Origin: an uncultured Muribaculaceae bacterium
GTDB taxonomy: Bacteria > Bacteroidota > Bacteroidia > Bacteroidales > Muribaculaceae
DNA length: 45,525 nucleotides
Direction: 5' to 3'
Assembly: GCA_910584665.1 (NCBI GenBank)
Contig: CAJUBL010000019.1
Location: forward strand, 1 to 45,525
Of the stretch, positions 24,263 through 33,853 are shown piece by piece. The translations under genes and the position numbers were made by a program. The notes under the pieces were generated by a model. The model searched no databases and was not told the origin of the DNA. It worked only from the letters and a program-made list of their open reading frames with translations. Each line of letters starts with the position of its first letter. The stretch's first letter is position 1.

Positions 24263-27223
24263 ATGAAACATATACAAGCTACGGTCAACCACTGGCACAG
24301 AATCCTGTGTGTGCTCACACTCGGACTGATGGCCATGAGTGCCACGACACTGGCAGCCGAAAATATAACCGGCACGGTGCTCGATCCCGACGGCGAGCCC
24401 GCCATCGGTGCCATCGTAAGCGTACAGGGCCAGACCGGTAACACCGTCACCGACTTTGACGGCAATTTCCAAATAAACGCCAATGCAGGCGACCAGATCA
24501 GGATCACCATGTTAGGACTGCTTCCGGGCAACATCACCGTTGTCGCAGGCAAGACACATTACGACATCACACTCAGAAGCGACGCCCAGGCTCTCGAGGA
24601 AGTCGTCGTGATCGGTTACGGTACCCTGGAAAAGAAACGCGTGACCTCATCGATCACCTCTATCAGTGCCGACGATCTCACAGTGGGTCTCGGCGGATCG
24701 ACCATCGCCACCGCCCTGCAGGGCAAGATCTCAGGCATGACCATCTCAGGAAGTTCGTCGCCCAACGCATCGAACGGCTACCAGCTGCGCGGCGTATCGT
24801 CACTCAAAGGAAGTTCGTCGCCACTTGTAGTGATCGACGGAATTCCCGGCGGTGACATAAGAATGATCAATCAGGAAGACATCGAGAGCATCGATGTGCT
24901 CAAGGATGCATCGGCAGGTGCCATCTACGGTACCCGTGCATCGGCAGGAGTGATACTCATCACCACAAAGAAAGCCAAAGCCGGCAAAGTACAGGTCAAC
25001 TACTCGGCCGAGCTGGCTGTAGAAAGCGTACGTAAACGCCTTGACCTGCTGTCAACAGAAGAGTATCTCGAATACGGCCGAGGCTATGACTACGGCTACG
25101 ACACAGACTGGTATGCCGAGATGTGCCGCGAGCACCCGTTCTCACACCGTCACGTAGTAACACTCAACGGCGGATCGGACGCCCTCCAGCTATACTCATC
25201 ACTGATGTATCAGGACCAGCAGGGTATAGTGATAGGAGACGGCCGCAAAGACTACTCTCTACGCCTCAACGGTGTCTACAAAATGTTTGACGACCGCCTG
25301 CAGATCGGCATCAAGACCCAGTTCCGCCAGGCCGACCGCGACCAGCGCAACAGTTCCACCTCGTTCGAGCAGACACTGACTCTCAACCCCACCACACCCC
25401 TGATGAACCCCAATGATCCGAACCACTATAATGTCAACGAGTATGGCATCGGCACCAACTATAACCCAGTCGGCGACATCAACGACCAGGAATACAACAG
25501 TCAGGACAAGTGGTTCATAGGCGACATCAACCTCAGGTTCAACATCACCCGCAATCTCTCGGCCCAGGCTACATTCGGCATCGACCAGCGCCAGAACCAG
25601 CGCACAATCTACTATAACCAGTACCATCGCCGCAGTGTCAACTCCAGCAAACTCGGCGAAGGCCAGCACCGCTTCACCAAGCGTAACAACAAGTCGGCCG
25701 AGGCTTACCTGTCATACCTCAATGAGTTTGGCGTACACCGTATCGACGCTGTAGCCGGCTGGAGTTATTTTCAGGAAATGTATGAGGAGTTCGGCATGAC
25801 CAACCGCAACTTTACCGTTGACGGAATAGGACCCTGGGACATGGGAGCCGGAACCGACCTTGTTGACGGACAGGCATCGATATCATCGTCAAAGGATCCC
25901 CGCGAGCGGCTGCTGTCATTCTTCGGCCGCGCCAGCTACTCATACAATGATCAGTACATGGCTACCGTGAGCTACCGTCGCGAGGGTTCATCTAAATTCG
26001 GCCCCAACAACCGCTGGGGTAACTTCTGGTCAGTATCGGCCGGATGGCGCATAAGCAAGGAACACTTCATGGACGGAATCGACTGGATCAACGACCTGAA
26101 ACTGCGTGCCGGCTATGGTGTCACCGGTAACAACAACTTCGACTCAGGCTATACAGTGCGCAACTACAAAGCGAGCAGCGACATGTATCCCAGCATAAGC
26201 GGAACATGGATTCCCGCCTACGGCACCGCACGCAACATCAACAAGAACCTCAAATGGGAGGAAAAGAAAGAGTTCAACATAGGTCTCGACTTCTCGGTTC
26301 TCAACAACCGTCTGAGCGGTAAGTTCGACTGGTTCAACCGCCGCGTCGACAACATGCTCCTGCCTGTCAACGCCCCTGTACCCCCGATGGTAGCAAAAAC
26401 TGTCATGAAAAACGTCGGCACACTCGACAATAAGGGATGGGAATTCGAAATTACAGGCGATATCATCCAGAACAAAGAGTTCAGCTGGACATCGACTCTG
26501 CGCCTGAGCCACAGTTCGTCAAAGATCAAGAATCTGGGTGAGGAGTCATCGTTCCTGCAGCCCGACGATGCCCTGCCTCAGTCAATGGGCCACATCTACA
26601 GACATGTCAACGGCACCACCATCGGCAAGTTCTGGCTTTACAAATATGCCGGACTCGACGAGAACGGCATGTGGCTCATCTATGACAAGGACAACAATGT
26701 CATACCCGCTGCCGGCAACACCAATGACGCCAACCGCCACTACGTGGGCAACGGCGTCCCGAGCCTCATCTTCTCGATGGACCACACGTTCCGCTACCGC
26801 CAGTTTGACCTTGGCATACAGCTGCGTGCATGGTGTGACTTCGACGTATTTGACGAGACCGCACTGTACTACGGCCTGAAGAGCGCTCCCGGCACCAATC
26901 TGCTGAAGATAGCCTATACCAACAACTATGCCATCAACGACACACGTATAACCACCGACTACTTCCTCAACGACGCCACATTCCTGAAGATCGACGCCCT
27001 GTCACTGGGTTATACACTCAACCTGTCGAAGTACAATAAATATATACAGCGCGCACGCTTCTACGTCACCGCCCGCGACCTCGTTACCTGGACCCGCTAC
27101 AAAGGCTACAACCCCGAACAGAATGTCAACGGAGTGTTCCCCAGCGACGCCGGCATGCGCGACACCCGCTCTATGTATCCCCAGACCACACGCTGGACAT
27201 TCGGTGCCCAGCTCACCTTCTAA
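24263..27223 (+). CDS. SusC/RagA-family TonB-dependent outer-membrane transporter
   Basis: A 986-residue protein with signal peptide (about residues 1-31), a carboxypeptidase-regulatory-like domain (ITGTVLDPDGEPAIGAIVSV, residues 35-105), a TonB box/plug start LEEVVVIGYGTLEKKRVTSS, and a plug with SSPLVVIDGIPGGDIRMIN and IESIDVLKDASAGAIYGTR. A 22-strand barrel follows, ending in RWTFGAQLTF with the usual terminal Phe. With SusD it imports oligomers across the outer membrane using TonB energy. At about 986 residues it has the usual length. The substrate is not given by sequence; the phosphoesterase and glp neighbours suggest a phosphorylated glycan. Confidence 0.95.
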   Translation: MKHIQATVNHWHRILCVLTLGLMAMSATTLAAENITGTVLDPDGEPAIGAIVSVQGQTGNTVTDFDGNFQINANAGDQIRITMLGLLPGNITVVAGKTHYDITLRSDAQALEEVVVIGYGTLEKKRVTSSITSISADDLTVGLGGSTIATALQGKISGMTISGSSSPNASNGYQLRGVSSLKGSSSPLVVIDGIPGGDIRMINQEDIESIDVLKDASAGAIYGTRASAGVILITTKKAKAGKVQVNYSAELAVESVRKRLDLLSTEEYLEYGRGYDYGYDTDWYAEMCREHPFSHRHVVTLNGGSDALQLYSSLMYQDQQGIVIGDGRKDYSLRLNGVYKMFDDRLQIGIKTQFRQADRDQRNSSTSFEQTLTLNPTTPLMNPNDPNHYNVNEYGIGTNYNPVGDINDQEYNSQDKWFIGDINLRFNITRNLSAQATFGIDQRQNQRTIYYNQYHRRSVNSSKLGEGQHRFTKRNNKSAEAYLSYLNEFGVHRIDAVAGWSYFQEMYEEFGMTNRNFTVDGIGPWDMGAGTDLVDGQASISSSKDPRERLLSFFGRASYSYNDQYMATVSYRREGSSKFGPNNRWGNFWSVSAGWRISKEHFMDGIDWINDLKLRAGYGVTGNNNFDSGYTVRNYKASSDMYPSISGTWIPAYGTARNINKNLKWEEKKEFNIGLDFSVLNNRLSGKFDWFNRRVDNMLLPVNAPVPPMVAKTVMKNVGTLDNKGWEFEITGDIIQNKEFSWTSTLRLSHSSSKIKNLGEESSFLQPDDALPQSMGHIYRHVNGTTIGKFWLYKYAGLDENGMWLIYDKDNNVIPAAGNTNDANRHYVGNGVPSLIFSMDHTFRYRQFDLGIQLRAWCDFDVFDETALYYGLKSAPGTNLLKIAYTNNYAINDTRITTDYFLNDATFLKIDALSLGYTLNLSKYNKYIQRARFYVTARDLVTWTRYKGYNPEQNVNGVFPSDAGMRDTRSMYPQTTRWTFGAQLTF

Positions 27224-27242
27224 CCTATAATCGTTGAATGCA

Positions 27243-28892
27243 ATGAAACTCAAATATATAGCAATTGCCACAATATTAGGTGCCGGTGCAGGACTGGCAT
27301 CGTGTGATCTCGACGAGAGATTCTACAGCCAGGCTTCACCCGACACGTTCTATACCAGTCCCGAGAACGCCTACGCCATCCTCGCCTACCCTTTCTACCA
27401 GATCGAATACATATGGGACCAGAAATGGCTGTGGGTCCAGGAAGAGATGTGCAGTGACGAGATGACCGCACCGGCCCAGGGCAGCGACTTCTACAATAAC
27501 GGCGAATACATACGTTGTCAGGAACACTCGCTTACACCCAACGAGCGAATCACCACCAATCCGTTCAACCAGATAGGCTACATCATAGCACGCGCCTTCG
27601 AAGCCCGCGAGGACCTGTCGGGAGTGAACTATCAGGCCCTCGGACTGACCGAGACCGACAAAGCCGATCACATCAATCAGCTCAACTGCGTGGTAGCCCA
27701 CGGCTACATGCTGTACCTCAACCAGTATGGCGGAGTACCGATCTACGAGAGCAGTCAGGACGAACCCAAGGCACGTAACAGCGCCCAGGAGGTATTCGAC
27801 TACATCGAGCGCCTTCTCACCGAAGCTATCCCGCAGCTCAAGACCAACACCGAGGGCGGCGGCCAGCACGGCTACATATCGAAGGGAGCCGCAGTCATGA
27901 TGCTCGCAAAACTGTACATGAACTCAGAGGCATACACCGGTGTGAAACGCTACGACGACGCCAGGACACTCCTTGAGGATCTGCTCGGCGGCAAGTATGG
28001 CAAGTACTCTCTCGACAAGACCTGGTATGGCCCCCACACATTCACCAACGACCAGTCGCCTGAGGCAGTATGGTATCTTCCCTGCGAGCGCAACAAGTTC
28101 GAACTGTCATGGTTCTACCGCTTCAATTATATAAGCGGTGCCGACGTATACTTCGACTGCGCTTTCCCTGCCAGCCGTTATAACGGATACATGCTCTCAC
28201 CATCTCGTGAGACCCCCGACGGACCCGTGTATGCCGACAGGATGGGATGCCCTTACGAGAAGTTCAACGATCTCGACCTGCGCAAACGCCCTTATGTCTA
28301 CAAAGGAAACGGCGAGTATGAAGGCATGTTCTGCGTAGGCCTGCAGAAGAATCCGCACACCGGCAAGGTGGCCATGGGTGTACGCGGCATAATGAGCGGC
28401 AAGGAGATGATCATGGTCGACTGTGTCAACGCCGACGGCAAGGGAAGCCACATGCAGAACGGCGCCGAGAACTCGGGCATACGTCTCGTGAAGATGCCGA
28501 TCCCCAATACCGCCGACATCAATCTGCTCTTTAACCCGGACATCCCCCTGTACCGCCTCACCGAGGCACAGTACTGGCTCGCCGAGTGCTACTGGCGCGA
28601 GGGTAAGGGCAAGGAAGCGGCCGCTCTGATAAACGAGGTACGCCTGCGTAATTTTGCCGGAGCCGATCCCGATCCTGTCCCCGACAACTTTGACATCTAC
28701 CGCCTCAGCGACGAGTACATGATCGAGTTTCTGGGCGAAGGACACCGCCGCACCGACATCATACGTCTCGGACTCTACCACACTGAGTCGTGGTGGGCCC
28801 ACAAACCCAGCAGCAAGGAAAAGTGCGTGATGCCCATCCCCAGTGACGCCATCAACGCAAATCCTCTCATGACCCAGAATCCCAGCTACTAA
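27243..28892 (+). CDS. SusD/RagB-family surface lipoprotein
   Basis: A 549-residue lipoprotein with lipobox GLASC (Cys21, from ATG 27243) followed by DLDERFYSQASPDTFYTSPE, a normal SusD opening. Helical TPR-like segments and the C-terminal RLSDEYMIEFLGEGHRRTDIIRLG motif complete the family signature. It forms the lid of the SusC transporter and binds the substrate at the surface. ATG 27234 is an alternative start three codons upstream. It is 19 bases after susC. Confidence 0.94.
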   Translation: MKLKYIAIATILGAGAGLASCDLDERFYSQASPDTFYTSPENAYAILAYPFYQIEYIWDQKWLWVQEEMCSDEMTAPAQGSDFYNNGEYIRCQEHSLTPNERITTNPFNQIGYIIARAFEAREDLSGVNYQALGLTETDKADHINQLNCVVAHGYMLYLNQYGGVPIYESSQDEPKARNSAQEVFDYIERLLTEAIPQLKTNTEGGGQHGYISKGAAVMMLAKLYMNSEAYTGVKRYDDARTLLEDLLGGKYGKYSLDKTWYGPHTFTNDQSPEAVWYLPCERNKFELSWFYRFNYISGADVYFDCAFPASRYNGYMLSPSRETPDGPVYADRMGCPYEKFNDLDLRKRPYVYKGNGEYEGMFCVGLQKNPHTGKVAMGVRGIMSGKEMIMVDCVNADGKGSHMQNGAENSGIRLVKMPIPNTADINLLFNPDIPLYRLTEAQYWLAECYWREGKGKEAAALINEVRLRNFAGADPDPVPDNFDIYRLSDEYMIEFLGEGHRRTDIIRLGLYHTESWWAHKPSSKEKCVMPIPSDAINANPLMTQNPSY

Positions 28893-28914
28893 AATTCTAC
28901 AAATACCGAATAAC

Positions 28915-30447
28915 ATGAAACTATTCAAATATGCTATCTCTTTGTTGCTGTTGGTCGCCTTCTCATCGTGTGAAGAGCAGATAACAGCCCGCCGCACCGG
29001 AGGCGAACAGGACCAGCTTACAATAAAAAACGACTTCGGAAAGAACCTCGTGGGCCGCGTCACTGTCGACGGGAAACCACGCGCCGGTGTTGTTGTGAGC
29101 GACGGGGTGAACGTCATGACCACCGACGAGAACGGTGAGTACCAGATGTTCACCGAGGACCGGCAGCACGTATTCATATCGATACCCGAGGATTGCCTTG
29201 TGCCGGTCAGGAACGATGGCACTCCCGGGTTCTATAAGACAATCGATTTCAGTTCCGAGACTGTGATCCAGCGAGACTTCAGCCTTGCTTCCACACCGAA
29301 GAAAACCGAATGGACACTGCTGGCATTCGCCGACCCGCAGATAGGTAACGACGACGATGTAGCTGACCTGACCGACATCGTAATGCCCGGCATACTCGGA
29401 ACGACATCGACAATCGCAGGCAACGTGTACGGTATCACGTTAGGCGATATCGTATGGAACAAACCCAACCTGTTCGAAACATGCAAGAACCAGATACAGC
29501 GCACCAACGTCCCCGTTTTCAGCGTCATAGGTAACCACGACCACAACGAGACGGTGCACAACGACACCTCGAGCGACGCAGAGTTCCGCAACGCTCTCGG
29601 TCCGACATATTACTCGGCCAACATAGGCGACTGTCACCTCGTGGTTCTTGACGACATTCTGTACAGCGGTAAAAACGGCCGCAACGACTATGCACAGACC
29701 ATCACACAGGAACAGCTTGACTGGCTGGAAAAAGACCTCTCGTATGTACCCGAGGACAAACTGCTGATCATAGGTCTGCACGCTCCGACCAAGCGACGTG
29801 CATCGTCCACACACGTAAGCAATAACCAGGCCCTGTATGATCTGGTGAAGAACTACAAGGAGGTACAGATCCTCTCCGGCCACACCCACAACAACTTCAC
29901 CACCACCATCGCCGACAACATCACCGAGACAACATTCGGCGCCGTGATGGGTGCTTTCTGGTACCCTATATGCAACGACGGCTCTCCCCGTGGTTACGCT
30001 GTACTTCAGTTCAACGGCAACAGACTCGTCAACAAATACTACCAGGGAGCGATCACACCGCGGGACTACCAGATGGCCGTCTATCATCCGGACGAGGCTG
30101 TGCTGTGGCAGCGTACCGCCAATCCCGGCGATCCTTATGACAAAGTGCTGATCAACATCTTCTGCTGGCACCATGACTGGACCGTAGAGGTGCAGGAAGA
30201 CGGCAAGGAATGGACTGCACTCGATCCCTCGAAAGACCGCACCGGCACACCGGCATGGGACCCGGCCGTACACCGGCAGGTAGACCCGTCGACCGGCTAT
30301 CTGCCCGCCCACCACAATACTGCGGCTCCCGAGAACAACAACGACCATATGTTCCTGTACAAACCCGACACAGGCTGGCAGACCGTAAGCGTACGCGCCA
30401 CCGACTCTTTCGGCAACGTATACACATCGTCGGTCAGCAACAGATAA
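28915..30447 (+). CDS. calcineurin-like phosphoesterase lipoprotein
   Basis: A 510-residue lipoprotein (lipobox AFSSC, Cys19). It has an N-terminal beta domain (GRVTVDGKPRAGVVVSDG, about residues 45-125), a central metallophosphoesterase with all five metal motifs (FADPQIG, GDIVW, GNHDHN, LHAP, SGHTHNN), and a C-terminal beta domain of about 150 residues. This three-part layout is typical of Bacteroidetes Metallophos_N/Metallophos/Metallophos_C proteins. It should hydrolyse a phosphomonoester or phosphodiester outside the cytoplasm. In this locus it may release phosphate or glycerophosphate from the imported polymer. It follows susD by 22 bases, in the same operon. Confidence 0.9.
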   Translation: MKLFKYAISLLLLVAFSSCEEQITARRTGGEQDQLTIKNDFGKNLVGRVTVDGKPRAGVVVSDGVNVMTTDENGEYQMFTEDRQHVFISIPEDCLVPVRNDGTPGFYKTIDFSSETVIQRDFSLASTPKKTEWTLLAFADPQIGNDDDVADLTDIVMPGILGTTSTIAGNVYGITLGDIVWNKPNLFETCKNQIQRTNVPVFSVIGNHDHNETVHNDTSSDAEFRNALGPTYYSANIGDCHLVVLDDILYSGKNGRNDYAQTITQEQLDWLEKDLSYVPEDKLLIIGLHAPTKRRASSTHVSNNQALYDLVKNYKEVQILSGHTHNNFTTTIADNITETTFGAVMGAFWYPICNDGSPRGYAVLQFNGNRLVNKYYQGAITPRDYQMAVYHPDEAVLWQRTANPGDPYDKVLINIFCWHHDWTVEVQEDGKEWTALDPSKDRTGTPAWDPAVHRQVDPSTGYLPAHHNTAAPENNNDHMFLYKPDTGWQTVSVRATDSFGNVYTSSVSNR

Positions 30448-30492
30448 CCACATAAACCACCTCACGCCCACACCGTGAAACATACACAGTTT

Positions 30493-32748
30493 ATGAAACA
30501 GACACTTAAACCGATAATGATGTCAGCCCTGATCGCAATGTCAGGGCTGACATTGTCTGCATCGAAGCCCGAGGCAAACCCCATGGTATTCGGCAACAGC
30601 CGCCTGAGTATCATAACCCCCACACTGCTTAGGCTGGAGTATGCCAGGGACGGCGCATTCATCGACGCCCCCACACTCTTCGCCTATGACCGCACCAGCA
30701 TGCTGCCTGTCGACTCCATCGAGATCACCGACCTCGGCGACAACCGCTATGAGATCAGAACACCGGCACTGCGCATCCGGTACCACAACGACGGATTCCC
30801 GTTCTCCACTTCCAACCTCAATGTCTTCTATACCTTAAACGGCAAGGAGAAGAAATTCACCAACCGTTTCATCACCAGAAACAACCTCGGAGGACCCGTC
30901 GAGACCCTCGACCGCGTGACCGGAGAGATACCCATGAACGACGGAATACTGAGCAAGGACGGATGGTACATGATCGACGACGAGCGTACCGACCTGCTTG
31001 TCGACGGCTGGATCAGACCACGCGACACCGACAGCCACATCCAGGACCAGTACTGCTTTATATACGGTAACGACTACAAAGCGGCACTGGCCAGCCTCGG
31101 AGCTATCTCGGGCAAAGTACCCATGACACGCAAGTACATCCACGGCGTGTGGTACTGCCGTTACTGGGACTACACTGCCGACGAGTTTCTCGGCATTATC
31201 GACGGATATGACGAGAACGATTTTCCAATTGACAACATCGTCTTCGACATGGGATGGCACACCAATGACGCCACTGTCGGAACCGGTCACAACGGCCACC
31301 TGAACTGGAACGGCTACACCTGGAACAAAGAACTGATCCCTGATCCGGAGGCCCTGCTCAAGGCATGTCACGAACGCGGAGTGACAGTATCGCTCAACGA
31401 CCATCCGCATGACGGTCTGCGGCCCCACGAGTATAACTACGAGCAATTCGCCGCATCACTGGGACTGTCAGAGGATGATCCCGTGCCCCTGTTCGACCTG
31501 TCTGACAGCACATACATGAACCGCTTCTTCGAATATGCCCACCGTCCGAGCGAGGACATGGGAGTGGACTTCTGGTGGCTCGACTGGCAGCAGAACTATC
31601 TGTTCCCTCACGTGCGCGGCCATCACGCCACATCGCTGGCCTGGATCAACGAACTCTACTACCGTGACTCACAGCGGCAGGGCAAACGTGGCGCAGGCTA
31701 CAGCCGCTGGTCGGGATGGGGCGACCACCGCCATCCCATCCAGTTCTCGGGCGACGCACAGGCCAACTGGGAGATACTTGCCTTTGAAGTCAGACTGACC
31801 GCCTGCAGCGGTCAGGGCGGATGTTACTACTGGGCTCACGACACCGGCGGATTCAGAGGCGACCCCAACGCCGAGCTGACCACCCGCTGGACTCAGTTCA
31901 GCGCTCTGTCAGCAGCCCTTCGCGTCCATTCCACCAAGGACAAACGTCTTGACCGCCGCCCGTGGATAAGCGGAGAGAAATTCACCGATGCCATGCGCCG
32001 GATGTACCACATGCGCTCCGAACTGATGCCATACATCTACAGCTCGGTGTGGCAGACCCACAACACAATGGTTCCGCTCAACCGCTCGATGTTCATAGAC
32101 TACGGCGAACAGCCCGAGTCTTTCAGACAGCCTCAGGAGTTCACTTTCGGCGACAACATACTGGCGGCCCCAATAACCTCACCCGGCGAAGGCGACAGTC
32201 TCACTGCCTCACAGCAGGTATGGTTCCCGGCCGGAGAAGTTTGGTACGACTACTTCACCGGCGAGCGGCATGATGGCGGATGCACCAAAAACATAACCAA
32301 ACCTCTCGACGAGTTCCCGATGTACGTGCGCGGCGGTCATATACTGCCCATGCAGCCCTACACCGCACGCCCGGCCACCACTCCGCTCGACACCCTCGTA
32401 ATGCTCGTATACCCGGCCGCCGGCGACACCGACAACAGTTTCGAACTATATGAGGATGACGGGATTTCACTTGACTACACCCGCGGGAAATATACCACCA
32501 CACGCCTGCAGTACATCCAGAACGGGAACAGGGCCACAGTAACCGTACATCCTGCCGAGGGCGGATATGAAGGCCAGATCACCGAACGTTCCTACCGACT
32601 GCTGTTGCCCGCCCTCCGCGACAAAACCACGGTAAAAATCAACGGCCGTCGCGCTAAAGTAGAAACCGATCCTGTCAAAGGAACGAAATATGTTACAGTT
32701 CCGAAAACATCGGTACGGAAAACGGTGACTATAGAATACAGCATCTGA
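30493..32748 (+). CDS. GH31 family alpha-glycosidase, secreted
   Basis: A 751-residue enzyme with a signal peptide (MKQTLKPIMMSALIAMSGLTLSA). The GH31 barrel has nucleophile segment DFWWLDWQQ (Asp364) and acid/base segment IQFSGDAQANW (Asp421), then HDTGGFRGDP and a C-terminal DUF5110-like beta domain (EDDGISLDYTRGKY). GH31 contains alpha-glucosidases, alpha-xylosidases, alpha-galactosidases and others; the LDWQQ variant is unlike the WNDMNE form of the second GH31 at 33854, so the two probably differ in linkage or sugar. The frame opens at a GTG (30475), but ATG 30493 gives the better signal peptide. It is the last gene of the SusCD operon. Confidence 0.88.
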   Translation: MKQTLKPIMMSALIAMSGLTLSASKPEANPMVFGNSRLSIITPTLLRLEYARDGAFIDAPTLFAYDRTSMLPVDSIEITDLGDNRYEIRTPALRIRYHNDGFPFSTSNLNVFYTLNGKEKKFTNRFITRNNLGGPVETLDRVTGEIPMNDGILSKDGWYMIDDERTDLLVDGWIRPRDTDSHIQDQYCFIYGNDYKAALASLGAISGKVPMTRKYIHGVWYCRYWDYTADEFLGIIDGYDENDFPIDNIVFDMGWHTNDATVGTGHNGHLNWNGYTWNKELIPDPEALLKACHERGVTVSLNDHPHDGLRPHEYNYEQFAASLGLSEDDPVPLFDLSDSTYMNRFFEYAHRPSEDMGVDFWWLDWQQNYLFPHVRGHHATSLAWINELYYRDSQRQGKRGAGYSRWSGWGDHRHPIQFSGDAQANWEILAFEVRLTACSGQGGCYYWAHDTGGFRGDPNAELTTRWTQFSALSAALRVHSTKDKRLDRRPWISGEKFTDAMRRMYHMRSELMPYIYSSVWQTHNTMVPLNRSMFIDYGEQPESFRQPQEFTFGDNILAAPITSPGEGDSLTASQQVWFPAGEVWYDYFTGERHDGGCTKNITKPLDEFPMYVRGGHILPMQPYTARPATTPLDTLVMLVYPAAGDTDNSFELYEDDGISLDYTRGKYTTTRLQYIQNGNRATVTVHPAEGGYEGQITERSYRLLLPALRDKTTVKINGRRAKVETDPVKGTKYVTVPKTSVRKTVTIEYSI

Positions 32749-32774
32749 AGTCTTTCCGATATCCCGCATACAGC

Positions 32775-32809
32775 ACTGCCGTCTCACACACCACCGTGGA
32801 GGCGGCAGT
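32775..32809 (+). terminator. terminator-like hairpin after the SusCD operon
   Basis: ACTGCCG (32775-32781) pairs with CGGCAGT (32803-32809), followed by a moderately T-rich stretch. It lies 26 bases after the GH31 stop and before the next promoter. Confidence 0.5.
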
Positions 32810-32823
32810 TCTACGATATTTAT

Positions 32824-32854
32824 TTTGCATTCAGAATTAAATTACATACTTTTG
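32824..32854 (+). promoter_or_regulatory. promoter of the glycerophosphodiesterase gene
   Basis: TTTG (32824-32827), 19 bases, TACTTTTG (32847-32854): a full consensus match. Transcription would start near 32861, so the phosphodiesterase is expressed separately from the SusCD operon. Confidence 0.7.
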
Positions 32855-32937
32855 TTTAAGCAATATCGCCGTAGCAACAACAGGATTGATATAAACAGAT
32901 ATTTACAACTTACTTATCATCAATAAACTTAAATGTC

Positions 32938-33720
32938 ATTAAAACAACATTCAGGCGACTTCTCACCCTGGCTGTCATCGCCACAGCCACATCTGTCGCC
33001 ATAATGGCGACAAAGCCACTTGTCGTAGCACACCGCGGCTACTGGAAGACCGACGGCTCGGCCCAGAACTCGATACGCGCCATCGCCAAAGCCGACTCGG
33101 TAAAATGTTTCGGATCGGAGTTTGATGTGTGGATCACTGCCGACGGTGTCGTAGTCGTAAACCATGACCCGTCGATAAACGGTGTCGTGATCGAGACATC
33201 CGATGCCGAACAGGTGCTGGCCCAGACTCTCGCCAACGGTGAGCATGTACCCACTCTCGAGGCATACCTGCAGGAAGCAGTGAAACACCCCGGCCTGCAC
33301 CTCGTGTGCGAACTCAAGCCCCACACCAGCAACTACCGTGAGACACTCGCCATCGACGAGATACTACGTCTCATGAAAGAGTACAATCTTGAGAACCGCG
33401 TCGATTATATCACATTTTCTAAAAACGGATTCAGCAAACTCATAAAGAAAGCTCCGGAAGGCACAGCCGTATATTATCTCAACGGTGACTATGTACCCGA
33501 ACAGATCAGATTCATGAAAGGTGCCGGTATAGACTACTCGATAGGCGCCATGCGCAACCATCCCGAGTGGATCCGACAGTGTCACGACCTTGGTCTCAAG
33601 GTCAATGTATGGACCGTCAACAAGACCGAAGACATGCAGTGGTGTATCGACAACGGTGTCGATTTCATCACAACCAACGAGCCTGAAAAGCTGCAGCACC
33701 TGCTTGAGGACAGTAAATAA
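32938..33720 (+). CDS. glycerophosphodiester phosphodiesterase, exported, apparent ATT start
   Basis: The GDPD barrel is complete: AHRGYW (His10 counted from ATG 33004), FGSEFDVW with Glu39 and Asp41, VVNHD with His54, then ELKPHT and a C-terminal VWTVNKTEDMQW---GVDFITTNEP segment. It would split glycerophosphodiesters into glycerol-3-phosphate and an alcohol. The first ATG (33004) starts only eight residues before the catalytic HRG. In frame upstream lies a perfect signal peptide, KTTFRRLLTLAVIATATSVA, whose expected ATG is ATT at 32938. Either AUU is used as start, or the start codon is lost and a cytoplasmic 238-residue form is made from 33004. Confidence 0.85.
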   Translation: MKTTFRRLLTLAVIATATSVAIMATKPLVVAHRGYWKTDGSAQNSIRAIAKADSVKCFGSEFDVWITADGVVVVNHDPSINGVVIETSDAEQVLAQTLANGEHVPTLEAYLQEAVKHPGLHLVCELKPHTSNYRETLAIDEILRLMKEYNLENRVDYITFSKNGFSKLIKKAPEGTAVYYLNGDYVPEQIRFMKGAGIDYSIGAMRNHPEWIRQCHDLGLKVNVWTVNKTEDMQWCIDNGVDFITTNEPEKLQHLLEDSK

Positions 33721-33745
33721 GAGCCGCGCGACACTCCTGAGAATA

Positions 33746-33788
33746 CAACCGGGCGCCTGACACATACTCGATGTCAGGCGCCCGGTTG
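33746..33788. terminator. strong terminator between convergent genes
   Basis: A perfect 17-bp GC-rich stem (33746-33762 with 33772-33788) and a 9-base loop. A short T-rich stretch follows on the plus strand. It lies between the phosphodiesterase and the convergent GH31 gene and can serve both. Confidence 0.8.
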
Positions 33789-33853
33789 GCAATTGTTTTG
33801 CAGATGATGACCTGGAACGAACCGAGACCGAAAAAAAATCCGTTATCTGTTTA

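Noticed and set aside
27250..30483. Long minus-strand frames over the SusD and phosphoesterase genes
   Set aside because: They are mirror frames of GC-rich coding sequence without family motifs; the plus-strand genes have clear lipoboxes and domains.
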